Assembly (NCBI RefSeq): GCF_032854445.1
Contig: NC_088307.1
Coordinates: 28,922,484-28,986,483, forward strand
Source: Liolophura sinensis
Taxonomy: Eukaryota; Mollusca; Polyplacophora; Chitonida; Chitonidae
Reading direction: 5' to 3'
DNA length: 64,000 nucleotides
The notes under the pieces were generated by a model. It had not been told where the DNA came from and did not search any database. It was given only the letters and a program-made list of their open reading frames with translations. Position 1 is the first letter of the stretch. Every line of letters starts with the position of its first letter. A program made the position numbers and the translations under genes. Below are positions 22,950 to 33,599 of the stretch, piece by piece.

Positions 22950-23830
22950 TTTCAGGCTGCCGTTCTCCATTTCCAACAAATAAAGCTTCAGTATCACCAA
23001 ACTTTGGCATTCTCTTCTGACTGATTTACATATGCCGCGATTAACCGACATCTCACAAAAGTAGACGTTACCACCGCTGTTATAGTGACCTCATTAGTGA
23101 CAGGCTCCTAGGTCAGTTTTCTGTATTAGCACGCTAACTATTGTAGGCATGGAGACCTCGGCCCAATATCATTCATATAACGCATGACAGCAATAATCAC
23201 AAATGCTTCTCTCAGTTCATATCTAAAATATGATATATATATTATATTCATTAATCAGATTTCAGCAAATGTGCGGAATTGTGATAGAGTAACATTAAAA
23301 ATTATGCTGCCAAACATCACCTGCCTTGCATTTAAATAAAAACAAATTAGCGAATGCAAAATAAATCAAACTGCGTCGCAAATATTTATACACAGATATC
23401 GTACAAGTGCATACAAATTAAATCCAGCAGATTTCAATAAAATAATAAAATGAATTTCTACAAATTCAGCATAACCACGTATAGATGTTCAAGCACAAGG
23501 ATATATGAAGTGTATGCAGTTCTTCTATCAAAAATACACACTAATTAAGGTTTTGATATTAAAAATGTAAATTTTGTTTCACTGTAAATCAGTGCATTAA
23601 ACAGAAATAGTTCAAAATAAAGATTCTTCTAAAACCAGACGATTCTGTAAAATTTTACTCTATATTTATATCCTATTATATATTTATATCCTGCTTTGTG
23701 TATAAGCTACAAGAGTATGAGCAAACAGATTTATGTCTCCTGTGGCTCTATTAAAGCACTTGGGAAAAGGTCACTTCTTGCCACTTCGCCAGCGAACAGT
23801 AAGGCCTAGTTGTACAAAATAAAGTCATGA
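22950..23830. other. AT-rich spacer between FMO genes
   Basis: No genes seen. A possible SINE-head remnant lies at 23,128-23,165 (on minus: GAGGTCTCCATGCC and GTTAGCGTGCTAAT). Confidence 0.55.
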
Positions 23831-23846
23831 AAGCTCTGTAGAAATA

Positions 23847-24050
23847 TTTACTTATTTGATTGGTGTTTTACCCCGTACTAAAGAATATTTCACTTATATG
23901 ACGGCGGGCAGCATTATGGTGGGAGGAAACAGGGCAGAGCCTGGGGGAAACCCACGACCATCCGCAGGTTGTTGGCAGACCTTCCCATGTACGGCCGGAG
24001 AGGAAACCAGCATGAGCTGGACTTGAACTAACTGCGACCACATTGGTGAG
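23847..24050 (-). mobile_element. 5'-truncated RUDI-like SINE with 16-bp target duplication
   Basis: It has the body and tail of the reference SINE without the tRNA head. It is flanked by AAGCTCTGTAGAAATA (23,831-23,846) and AAGCTCTGCAGAAATA (24,051-24,066), one mismatch. Confidence 0.88.
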
Positions 24051-24529
24051 AAGCTCTGCAGAAATACTCAGACTATCTGGAAAGCTGAAAAGCATACAAA
24101 TTCAACGAATAATCGCTGATAGCGACTCAAAAATAGGCATTTTCCTGTTGGGAGGACCGTTTTCTTCGCCCACGTTGTTACTACGGAGATCATGTGGTCT
24201 CCAGCTTTCGATCCGTCTTACAGAATATACGTAGGGTACATGTTTCATGACACCATGTATGCAGTTTCTTTACACAGAGTATCCCATGCCTTCATATGAA
24301 GTCCCGATTAAAAGATGATTTATGGAGTTTATCAAGGACATCAGGATAAAACGGCTTTGGCTATATTTACATGTAGGCCAGTTTTCATCCATCTTAAGAT
24401 ATACTGTAACAAAGGTTACGTTATCAGCTGTCTTTTCTTAACGACATACTTAAGAATTTTTCGCTTATTCGACGTTAAGTGAAATGAAATTGCCTGGAGT
24501 AAACCACCAACCTTTGGCAAGTTACGACA

Positions 24530-25495
24530 AACCCCATCGATCACTTACTGTGATTAAGGCCCCACAAATCTCGTCAATCACTTACTGTGAGGTAAACCCC
24601 ACAAACCCCGCCAGCCACTTATTGTGAGTTGGGCCCTACAAACCATGTCAACCATTTATTGTGACTCGGGTCTCACAAACTCCGCCAACTACTTATTGTG
24701 ACTCAGTCCCCACAAACTCTGCCAACCACTTATTGTGACTCAGGCCCCACAAACCACACCAACCAGTTATTGTGACTCGGGCGCCACAAACCACTTATTG
24801 TGACTCAGGCCCCATAAACTTTGTCAACCACTTATTGTGATTCAGGCCCCACAAACCTTGTCAACCACTTATTGTGACTCAGGCCCCACAAACTCCGCCA
24901 ACTACTTATTGTGACTCAGGCCCCACAAACCCTGCCAACCACTTATTGTGACTCAGGCCCCACAAACCTTGTCAACCACTTATTGTGACTCAGGCCCCAC
25001 AAATTCCGAAAACCACTTCTTGTGACTCAGGCCCCACAAACCTTGTCAACCATTTGTTATAACTCAGGCCCCACAAACCTTGTCAACAACTTATTGTGAC
25101 TCATGCCCCCCCCCCCCACTTATTGTGACTCAGGCCCCACAAACCACTTATTGTGACTCAGGCCCCACAAACCTTATCAACAACTTATTGTGACTCATGC
25201 CCCCCCCCCCCCCCAACTTTTTGTGACTCAGGCCCCACAAACTCAGCAAACCACTTCTTGTGACTCAGGCCCCACAAACCCAGCCAACCACTTATTGTGA
25301 CAAAGGCCCCAAAACATTTTCAACCACTTATTGTGACTCAGGCCCCACAAACCCTGCCAACCACTTATAATGACTCAGGCCCCAAAACGTTTTCAACCAC
25401 TTATTGTGGCTCAGGCCCCACAAACCCCGCCAACCACTTATTGTGACTCAGGCCCCACAAACCCTGCCAACCACTTATTGTGACTCAGTCCATCT
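24530..25495. repeat. 37-bp minisatellite, about two dozen copies, with TGACTCA
   Basis: Unit CCCCACAAACCCTGCCAACC, then ACTTATTGTGACTCAGG. Most units contain TGACTCA. Two long C runs (about 25,106 and 25,199) interrupt it. It ends exactly where copy b of the segmental duplication begins (CTCAGTCCATCTCATG). Confidence 0.93.
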
Positions 25496-25899
25496 CATGA
25501 ACAACTTAAAAATCTTTACTTTTCCACATTAACTGGGAGAAAAATGTAATATTTCGCTTTCTGCACTACTAATATCTGTCCTAAAAAATGAAAAAAATTA
25601 CAATAATGCACCTCGAATTTCATCCTCAAAAGTACATTTTACAGGCAAATAATTGTCAGAAAATATTATTTTTGCTCCTGAAACTGGCATTTTCCCAGCA
25701 GGATATCATCCAATGTTCCAAGCAAACCTAAAGACACCTTTCTAAAATCAACAGAACTCTCAGAATCAGGAAAAATCAGCTCTTAAGCCATGGACAAAAT
25801 TTATGGTCATTTAGGGCAGGTACCAGAAATAGGAAAACCTGTAAAAACTGATTAAGCGTGTCAGTGGAGTAAAGAAAAACCTAAGTCTATGATCGGCTT

Positions 25900-28800
25900 T
25901 TAAAACAACAAAGACCAAATGATCACAACAAACAACAGGATGAAGAAGTAACGAAACAAAGACTTCTGTTTTGTGGTAACCATGACTGGACGTGTTTTCA
26001 GTGGATGGAACGTTCGGTCCCACTGCGTGAAGATCGCATCTCGTGCTCCAGGCCATTTGTGACGGCCCATCAGACGGAACTGGTACGGGGTACAGGGCCC
26101 TGTTAGACACTTCCACGCCAGCTTGGGGTCTGTTTTAAATAGTTCTTCTGAAAACAAGAATGTACAAGGTTTATTTAACCCTTGATGTCTTTCCCGTACA
26201 TGTATTCTACTGACTATCAGCCAGTGATCTGACAAATCTAATGGAAATTGAAGTCCCATATCGTACCGCTTGCACATTCACCTCATTTATGTCTTTCCGC
26301 GTTCTTACTGAATATACACGCACATATGCTGTATATATAGTTACTTTTGAAGTTCATGTCCTGTGGTGCAGACATAATTTAAATTTTCAGTAGGTACTCT
26401 TCTCTGATTGAACTCAAACTTTTTAACTTCCGTACCTGTAAATGCTGACGAGTACATAAGTCAATGGCTAGTTTACCCTTACCGAAGTCAGGTTAACACT
26501 TACTAAAGTCAGGTTTACACTTACTAAAGTCAGGTTAACACGCAGTAAAGTTAGGTTTACACTTACTGAAGTCAGTTTTACACTCAATGCAGTCGGGTTC
26601 ACTCTTGCAGAAGTCAGGTTCACATCTAGTGAAGTCGGGTATACACTTACTGAAGTCAGTTTTTTACTTACTGAAGTCCAGTTTACACTTTACACTTACC
26701 GAAGTCAGGCTAACAATTACTGAAATCACTTTACACCTACTGAATTCAGGTTGACACTTACTGAAGTCAGGTCTATACTTGCTGAAGTCTAGTTTATACT
26801 TTACACTTACTGAAGCCTGCTTTACATTCACTGAAGTCCATATTACACTGACTGAAGTTTAATTTACAATTTACACTTACTGCAGTCAGGTTTACACTTA
26901 CTGCAGTCAGCTTTACACTTTCTAAAATCAGGTCCATACTTACTCAAATCAGGTCTACACTTGCTGAAGTCTAGTTTACACTTTACATTTACTGAAGTCA
27001 GGTTTATATTCACAGAAGTCAGGTTTACATTTACTGAAGTCATCTTTACGCTTACTGAAATTAGTCTGACACTAACTGAAGTCATGTTGACACTTACTGA
27101 AGTCAGGTTTACACCCCACAAGCTCTGCCAGTTCATCCATGATTGGTACAAAGTCCACCTGTATGGTGTGGCCTAACTGAAGTCAGTTTTACACTTACTG
27201 AAATTAGTCTGACACTAACTGAAGTCATGTTGACACTTACTGAAGTCAGGTTTACACCCCACAAGCTCTGCCAGTTCATCCATGATTGGTACAAAGTCCA
27301 CCTGTATGGTGTGGCCTAACTGAAGTCAGTTTTACACTTACTGAAATTAGTCTGACACTAACTGAAGTCATGTTGACACTTACTGAAGTCAGGTTTACAC
27401 CCCACAAGCTCTGCCAGTTCATCCATGATTGGTACAAAGTCCACCTGTATGGTGTGGCCTAACTGAAGTCAGTTTTACACTTACTGAAATTAGTCTGACA
27501 CTAACTGAAGTCATGTTGACACTTACTGAAGTCAGGTTTACACCCCACAAGCTCTGCCAGTTCATCCATGATTGGTACAAAGTCCACCTGTATGGTGTGG
27601 CCTAACTGAAGTCAGTTTTACACTTACTGAAATTAGTCTGACACTAACTGAAGTCATGTTGACACTTACTGAAGTCAGGTTTACACCCCACAAGCTCTGC
27701 CAGTTCATCCATGATTGGTACAAAGTCCACCTGTATGGTGTGGCCTAACTGAAGTCAGTTTTACACTTACTGAAATTAGTCTGACACTAACTGAAGTCAT
27801 GTTGACACTTACTGAAGTCAGGTTTACACCCCACAAGCTCTGCCAGTTCATCCATGATTGGTACAAAGTCCACCTGTATGGTGTGGCCTAACTGAAGTCA
27901 GTTTTACACTTACTGAAATTAGTCTGACACTAACTGAAGTCATGTTGACACTTACTGAAGTCAGGTTTACACCCCACAAGCTCTGCCAGTTCATCCATGA
28001 TTGGTACAAAGTCCACCTGTATGGTGTGGCGTTGAGAAGCCACATATCGCTTCGCCATGGCCACCTCCTTCTTTTTGATGTCAAACCACATCTCTCCGCG
28101 CGTTGGCAGTTTGGTAATGCCCTGTAAATCCAGTAAATCCAACAATACATTATTCTTACGATTTCCTTGATTCACTAATACACTAAACAAAGAAAAACTT
28201 CCTGGTCACTATGAAACCATGCTTGGAAATCTGGTTGTATTTGCATATATACGAGGGGAGACTGAAGAATTCCTTGGCCTAATATTCTAGTTACCTGGTT
28301 CCTTTGTATAAGGTTTCTACCTGAGCACCTCGTTATCAATACATAAAGGAAGTTACAAACCATTAAGATCATTACACTCTCAGTAACTGAAAGAGAAACA
28401 TCAGCAGATCTGATCAATCTTGTTCAAGAATCTCCGGCTTCTTTTTCCAGAGATATGATTGAAGACTAACACATCTATAGCAATTTACAATTAAATAAAA
28501 GAAAGAAATAACACCTTTGAGGGTCCAAATAGCACTAGAACACAAGAATTTCTTTAAAACTCAAATACAGTATAGAATTCTCTTAATGCCTGCATCGGAC
28601 AGTATTTTGACATGCATCATATACATATACAAAGAAAAATGATGGGTGTGTGTGGAAGAGAAAAGTTTTGTGAGGGTTTACAGAACTATGAAGAAATATA
28701 AGTATTTCATATCAGTAGGGTGTACTGAGCTGATGTTGTCTGCCTAACTGGCTGGCTGTCTCACAGTACATCTGTCTGTACGGTTACCTTAAAGACTTGA

Positions 28801-31433
28801 GTGGCTAATCGACACTGCATTTCTGAAATGGGCATGATAGCCCCCAGTGGCTGAAAGCAGCCAATCACAGCGCAGGTAGGCTTCTCCAGTTCAGGTGGGA
28901 ACATGTACTTGAACAACTCGACTCTGTTGTTCTTTACATCGATCACAGATTTGTCCATGAACGGGAAGCCGAAAATGTATCCTGTCGCCAAAACAATGAC
29001 GTCAATGTTTTCCTCAAACGTTCCGTCGTCGAACTCAATGCCAGTCTCTGTGATGCACCTTACGTTGGGCTTAATGGTAACAGCACCGCAAACAATGCGA
29101 TTTGGCAGGTCGTCATTGACGGTGGGATGCTGGCCAAAGAAGGAATGCTGTGGCTTCAGAGCAAATCTTTCATGATCGAAGCGATTGTTAAGTATATTTT
29201 GCACCAGCATCTCTTTCACAGACATCGGTAACAAATCAAAGATGGCAGAACCGAGGCGAGAGAAAGCTACATTCATGTCCGCGGGAATTCCCTTGTCACC
29301 GACACGGTTCAAAACCCAGGCCCCTCTTCGAGTGCTCAGGAAAACCTACAAAAGGGAAGAAAATCTATTTATGTAATTATTTGTTTATTTTTTATTTATG
29401 CAGGAATGTTTTAATACTTTGTCATCCTATTCATGACACAAATTCCCACACATGGTGACTTCGTTTCCAGGTGTATGAAGGAAGGTCTCTGAGCAAACCT
29501 GCGCTTGGGCGTGGGTTTCCTCATGCACGGCTATGCCCGGTTTCCTAAAACCATAACACTAGCTGTTGTCTTATAAGTGAAATACCCTCGAGTACTGTCA
29601 AACTACTTTTACAGACCTCCAAATTAATAAACATTTCAAGTGCTCAAAAGCACTTCAGGAATAACTATCCAACTGGTAACAACCCCAACACATTATTGCC
29701 ACATTGTCTTTATATACAAGATTGTGGACATCCGGGCAGTTTGCTTGTACGAGTCAGTGGCAAGTACACGACTAGGTGAGAGATAACATGGGCAATGAAC
29801 AACACTGGACTATACTGAGAGCAGTAACCAGACATTATAGAGTGTAAAACAGAACAATGTGCCCAGTATAGATAAAATGTGAACATTGACAAAACCTGGT
29901 TTTGTACTTGGACACAGACCCCCATTACAACTTCCGTTTTTCGGTAGGGACGATTGTAGTTCTGTGAATTTTAGGGTATAAAGTCTTTTTTTGCTCCCAG
30001 GCATTCATTTTTGGTGCACAGGTGCATGCTTGGTATTAAAATGCTGGAAACTGTCTAAACTTTGAGGAGGTATGAGCTTTATTGATGAAAGTTTGAAATT
30101 CTGGGTGAGAGGACACAAGGTGTGAGGTAGTGATGAGGCTGCGAGTGACGTCCCCTTGGCATTGCTAGGCACGCCTCCCAGCTGCCGGCATGGAAAGGTC
30201 CAGATTTTGACGGTCAACCTATGTCAAGATTTTTATGGCTTCTTTCTCACAGGCTGGGCCAGGTATGCACCAAGGCTTATTGGCCACGGAATGTTTGGGA
30301 CTGAGCTACAGCACTAGACGTTAACATTGTCGCTTATGGAAAATTAATGGGGGTCCGAGGCCACTTATGAGGCTGTGAGTTGTGTGTTAACTCCCATGTT
30401 ATTTAAACAGTGTTTTCAATGTTTTGTGGGAGTGCGTGTTATTGTGAGTAACATGGCAAATGCCCGGATGCCCAAGGTTTCGAATACAAGTACATTTCCT
30501 CCAGCATGTAAACCTTTGATTCAGTTTACTTCACTAATTGCCGCTGTTTAAAGCATTATAAACTCTCCCACGTATATTTCCATTTCCACTGATAAGCTTC
30601 ACAAAGTAGGGTATTATTTTAACATCAACAAAAGATACAAGGCGATGCATGATTCAAAATTTCAGTTTTATTTAAACCACCTTTAAGAATGCTTTAAACG
30701 AAACAGAAATACTGAGTCCTGTATCACCTTGTATGCTACACTGATGACTCACTATCACTGGTGACTCACCTTTATCACTGGTGACTCACCTTTATCACTG
30801 ATGACTCACCTTTGACACTCGACTAAGTTCCACGGCCATGTCTCCTCCGGAGTTCCCGATGCCGATAATGACGATGCGTTTGTTCTCGTAACCTTTCATG
30901 TCCTTGTAGTCGTGAGAATGCAGGATTTGACCTTTGAACTTTTCCTGACCTTGGAATGTTGGTAAATGCATGTCAGCATGATGACCTGTGCAAATCAGCA
31001 ACCCGTCAAAATACTCTGTCGTTTTTGTTTGGTTGACCACATCCTGAACTTCCATCTCCCATCTGCCGGTTTGAGCGAAATCAGATGCCTGTTTCACATA
31101 CATGACCTCAGAATTGAAACGGATGTGTTTCAAAAGATCAAAGTTTTCAGCATACAGCTGGAAGTATTTTTTGACATAGGTGTTGTGCATAAAAATAGAG
31201 TACTCTTTGGGAATAGGAAAGTCACTGTAGGCCATCATTTCCTTGCTCGTGTTAATCACTGTGGATTTCATCACACATGCCTGACCTTTTCGCGCCTCCT
31301 CCGTGTAATTCCACAGTCCGCCAATATCGTCAGTTCTTTCGAAACACACGACTTCCAACTTTTCATCCAAACAACATTTTATGGCAGTCAAGCCGCTGGC
31401 ACCTGCTCCAATCACAGCTACTCTTTTCGCCAT
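25900..31433 (-). CDS. FMO: Flavin-containing monooxygenase, gene b (531 aa, four exons)
   Basis: Tandem paralogue of FMO-a with the same exon lengths (624, 558, 166, 248 nt) and phases. Exons are 31,433-30,810, 29,345-28,788, 28,121-27,956 and 26,147-25,900. All catalytic motifs are kept: [37 protein letters not shown] and the hydrophobic C-terminus. Replacements against FMO-a cluster at residues about 224-258 ([17 protein letters not shown] against [17 protein letters not shown]) and about 109-138, parts of the protein outside the cofactor motifs. That could mean changed substrate choice, or unconverted islands between gene-conversion tracts. The donor of exon 2 is GTAACC. Intron 3 holds six extra copies of the exon 3 end. 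No frame break is seen, so both genes look functional. Confidence 0.96.
26470..27110 (-). repeat. Minisatellite of 5' splice sites in FMO-b intron 3
   Basis: The same GACTTCAGTAAGTGTAAA units as in FMO-a, but with a different order and number after position 26,590. Since the duplication the array has been rearranged, while its left end (26,470-26,590) still matches FMO-a. Confidence 0.92.
27050..28030 (-). repeat. 143-bp tandem array of FMO exon 3 end plus donor, seven copies
   Basis: AGCTCTGCCAGTTCATCC occurs at 27,121, 27,264, 27,407, 27,550, 27,693, 27,836 and 27,979, exactly 143 bp apart. Each unit holds about 60 bp of coding sequence ([24 protein letters not shown]) followed by the authentic GTAAGT donor and three short donor-like units. 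Only the last copy (27,979) continues into the complete exon 3. Copies appear identical by eye, so expansion was recent. FMO-a has a single copy (17,298-17,370). Confidence 0.97.
28430..28780. other. FMO-b intron 2, no recognised feature
   Basis: Intronic sequence lacking the large CTGT microsatellite of FMO-a and with little visible similarity to it. Confidence 0.55.
29470..29620 (+). mobile_element. Degenerate RUDI-like SINE in FMO-b intron 1
   Basis: Paralogue of 19,170-19,300. It is better preserved here: GCTGTTGTCTTATAAGTGAA and CTCGAGTACTG match the family tail. Confidence 0.65.
29721..30483. mobile_element. 763-bp insertion specific to FMO-b intron 1, probable DNA transposon
   Basis: FMO-a has an empty site here (ATGCAAG near 19,402). 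In FMO-b ATACAAG stands on both sides (29,714-29,720 and 30,484-30,490), a 7- to 8-bp target duplication. Near both ends is an inverted CATCCGGGCA, extended as GGACATCCGGGCAGTTTGC on the left. No transposase frame is present, so it is non-autonomous. The duplication length suggests a hAT-like element, but the extreme ends do not pair cleanly. Confidence 0.72.
30735..30810 (-). repeat. Triplicated intron 1 donor in FMO-b
   Basis: On the gene strand AAAG|GTGAGTCA occurs at the authentic junction and again 20 and 40 nt downstream. A fourth, damaged unit (GATAGTGAGTCA) follows. FMO-a has two, so the array has grown or shrunk since duplication. Confidence 0.9.
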
Positions 31434-32214
31434 TATGCTTCAATCAGCTGAAGTAGTCTGAAACGCAAGTAATGTTTCTCTATAAATGTCACTGATGCCA
31501 AAACGGGTAAATGTATGATCCACACTGCTGTAGGTGAATGGACTACCATATTACATGTACTTCAATATCAGCTTTACATGGTATTTTCTGCAATACAGGA
31601 ATTCTGAGATCAAACTCTTAATATTTATGTCCCCGAAGGTAATAAACAAACTAAAAAATTCTACTGTATTATGTGGCCTAATTGTCAAAAATCAAAAATG
31701 TTATAGGCAACTTCTGATGACAAAAATTTACAGTCACCACATCTCGCCATGTTGCAAGTTGCAGCCTTCCCTTTTCCTCAGAAACAACTCAAGTTCAGTC
31801 ATTCAGCTCCTCAACTGTTTCCATAATTCATCTTCTCTAAATAGCATTTTAGAGTAGCCCATGCTACATGTTATCAAAACCACATGTAGTTGCTGATCAG
31901 TGCTGACAGATCACATGACCGTAGTGTTTAGCTTGAGTGATGTCTCAGTGCTGTTGAGACGAATTACTCTCACAAAATTACCATGGAAGTGATGGGGGAA
32001 AACAGGAGAAAATTTGGAAATGATACAGCCTGATTACAAATTCTGGCTAAATCCATAATATACATGTATATGGATATGATAGGTAAAAAATGAAAATGCA
32101 TATTTTTTTTTAAAAAAGAGAAATTTTTTACATGCAATAATGGTTCAGAACTGTGATAGTAGGGTTAATACTATTAAGGCAGCCAGCTAACTGATTTAAT
32201 CATTGTTGCTTAAA

Positions 32215-32495
32215 ATGACTCACTGAAAGAACTTTCCACTTATATGGCTGTCTGGCAGGAAACCAGAGTGCCCATGGTAAACCACCAACATTTGGCAAAT
32301 TACATGTACAAACTTCCCCCAGTTTGATCTGCTAGGCGACTTGATGAAAGACACCCCCTGTGTATTCTCACCAAAGTGACTACGAACTGTAAGAGTACTG
32401 AAACCTACAAATTTCTTGTCTAAGGTCAGTATTGAACACACATCACTGCGACATGGTTAGGAGTTATGCCCCTTACTCACTGAGTTACTGAGCCC
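32215..32495 (-). mobile_element. SINE of a second tRNA-derived family
   Basis: On minus it begins GGGCTCAGTAACTCAGTGAG (A-box-like TAACTCAGTGAG). It passes GTGTTCAATACTGACC (B-box-like) and ends GGTTTCCTGCCAGAC, then GCCATATAAGTGGAAAG. The last string parallels the RUDI-like tail region. Confidence 0.7.
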
Positions 32496-32667
32496 ATACA
32501 TACGTCATGTCCTTTACCAGGGTAGTGTCACGTGGCAAGCTTACCAGCAAGGGATTTGAGCCAGCGATCTCTGGGTTTCAAGTATGGTTCTAATTCAACA
32601 AGGTAAAAATTACAGCCATAAGAAGAGGGATCATTAAGCTCACTGGATTATGTAAGCTTCTACCACC

Positions 32668-32785
32668 ATAGAGATTTATATATTTATTTTATCTGTGTTT
32701 TACACCCTAATCAGAAATATGTCCCTTACTGGAAGGTCGCCAAGCAGCATTATGGTAGGAGGAGCCTGGGGATGGGAGGAGCGGT
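32668..32785 (-). mobile_element. Degenerate RUDI-like SINE fragment
   Basis: ATTTATTTTATCTGTGTTTT, ACACCCTAATCAG and GCAGCATTATGGTAGGAGG mirror the SINE tail read in reverse. A G-rich low-complexity stretch (32,756-32,832) follows. Confidence 0.6.
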
Positions 32786-33340
32786 GGGGTGGGTGGTGGA
32801 TAGGGGGTGTGTGGGGTGGTGGTGCTGGTGGGAACTATAGCAGACTAAAAATCCCATCCAGTATAGCTAACAATTATACAAATCCCACTCACACAAGATC
32901 ACTGACAGCGATTCAAAAAAATAGGCATTTCCAATGCAATAACGTTGGGAGGACCGTTTTCTTCAACCACTCCGTTCGTTACTAAAGGAATCACGAGATC
33001 TCTAGTTTCCGTTCCGTCTTGCAGAATAGATATGTACGACTATTCAATGGAAGGAAATTCAATCAACAGCTCTGCAGAAAGTTTGCAGCACTCTGAACTT
33101 AATTGAGTCTCATCATTATAGTAAAATAAAATACCCGGTACTACAACCGGTAACCTTCGACAATTATATATCTTTGGATTCGCTGTACATAGTGTGTTAA
33201 CATAACATGTGCAATCAAATGCTTCGATCTCACCTTGGAGACATGATGGAAAAAGATTGTTAGCTATTTCGCTACAATCCAGAAAAGTCCTCAAACGATA
33301 TCACCTACCTTGAATATCTGTAATGTTTTTTTTTACAGTG

Positions 33341-33478
33341 GCTAGTGTCTGGTGAAATATCACATACTTTCGCCACAGCACTGGCGGACTTCGACCCCGA
33401 CATGTCAAGAAAACTCTCCTGGCACGGGAAATGCTTGTCCCAGTTTCTGGCCAGTTATTCTAATCATTCTCATGTTCA
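33341..33478 (+). other. Candidate exon of unknown gene
   Basis: A strong acceptor (AATGTTTTTTTTTACAG) precedes an open stretch reading WLVSGEISHTFATALADF. It could end at the donor-like GTACGT (33,478). I do not recognise the product and see no partner exon. It may be chance. Confidence 0.18.
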
Positions 33479-33599
33479 CGTACGTGCGTGTCTGTCAGGC
33501 AACTGCCGTATCGCGGAGAGAGAGACCTCATGCGTTACATATCTTCATCACCAATGGGTATCTATCAAAGATAGATATCACAGGTTAGGTCCGTGAGGC

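Larger units (their letters stand above)
25488..33110. repeat. Segmental duplication, copy b (contains FMO-b)
   Basis: Partner of 15,226-22,345, same order and strand, head to tail. Noncoding DNA around the last exon (26,140-26,400 against 15,860-16,120) is almost unchanged. The intron 1 and upstream parts differ more, so divergence is patchy. Confidence 0.9.

Noticed and set aside
24530-25495. CRISPR-like look of regularly spaced repeats
   Set aside because: Units are contiguous tandem copies without unique spacers, in a eukaryotic genome.
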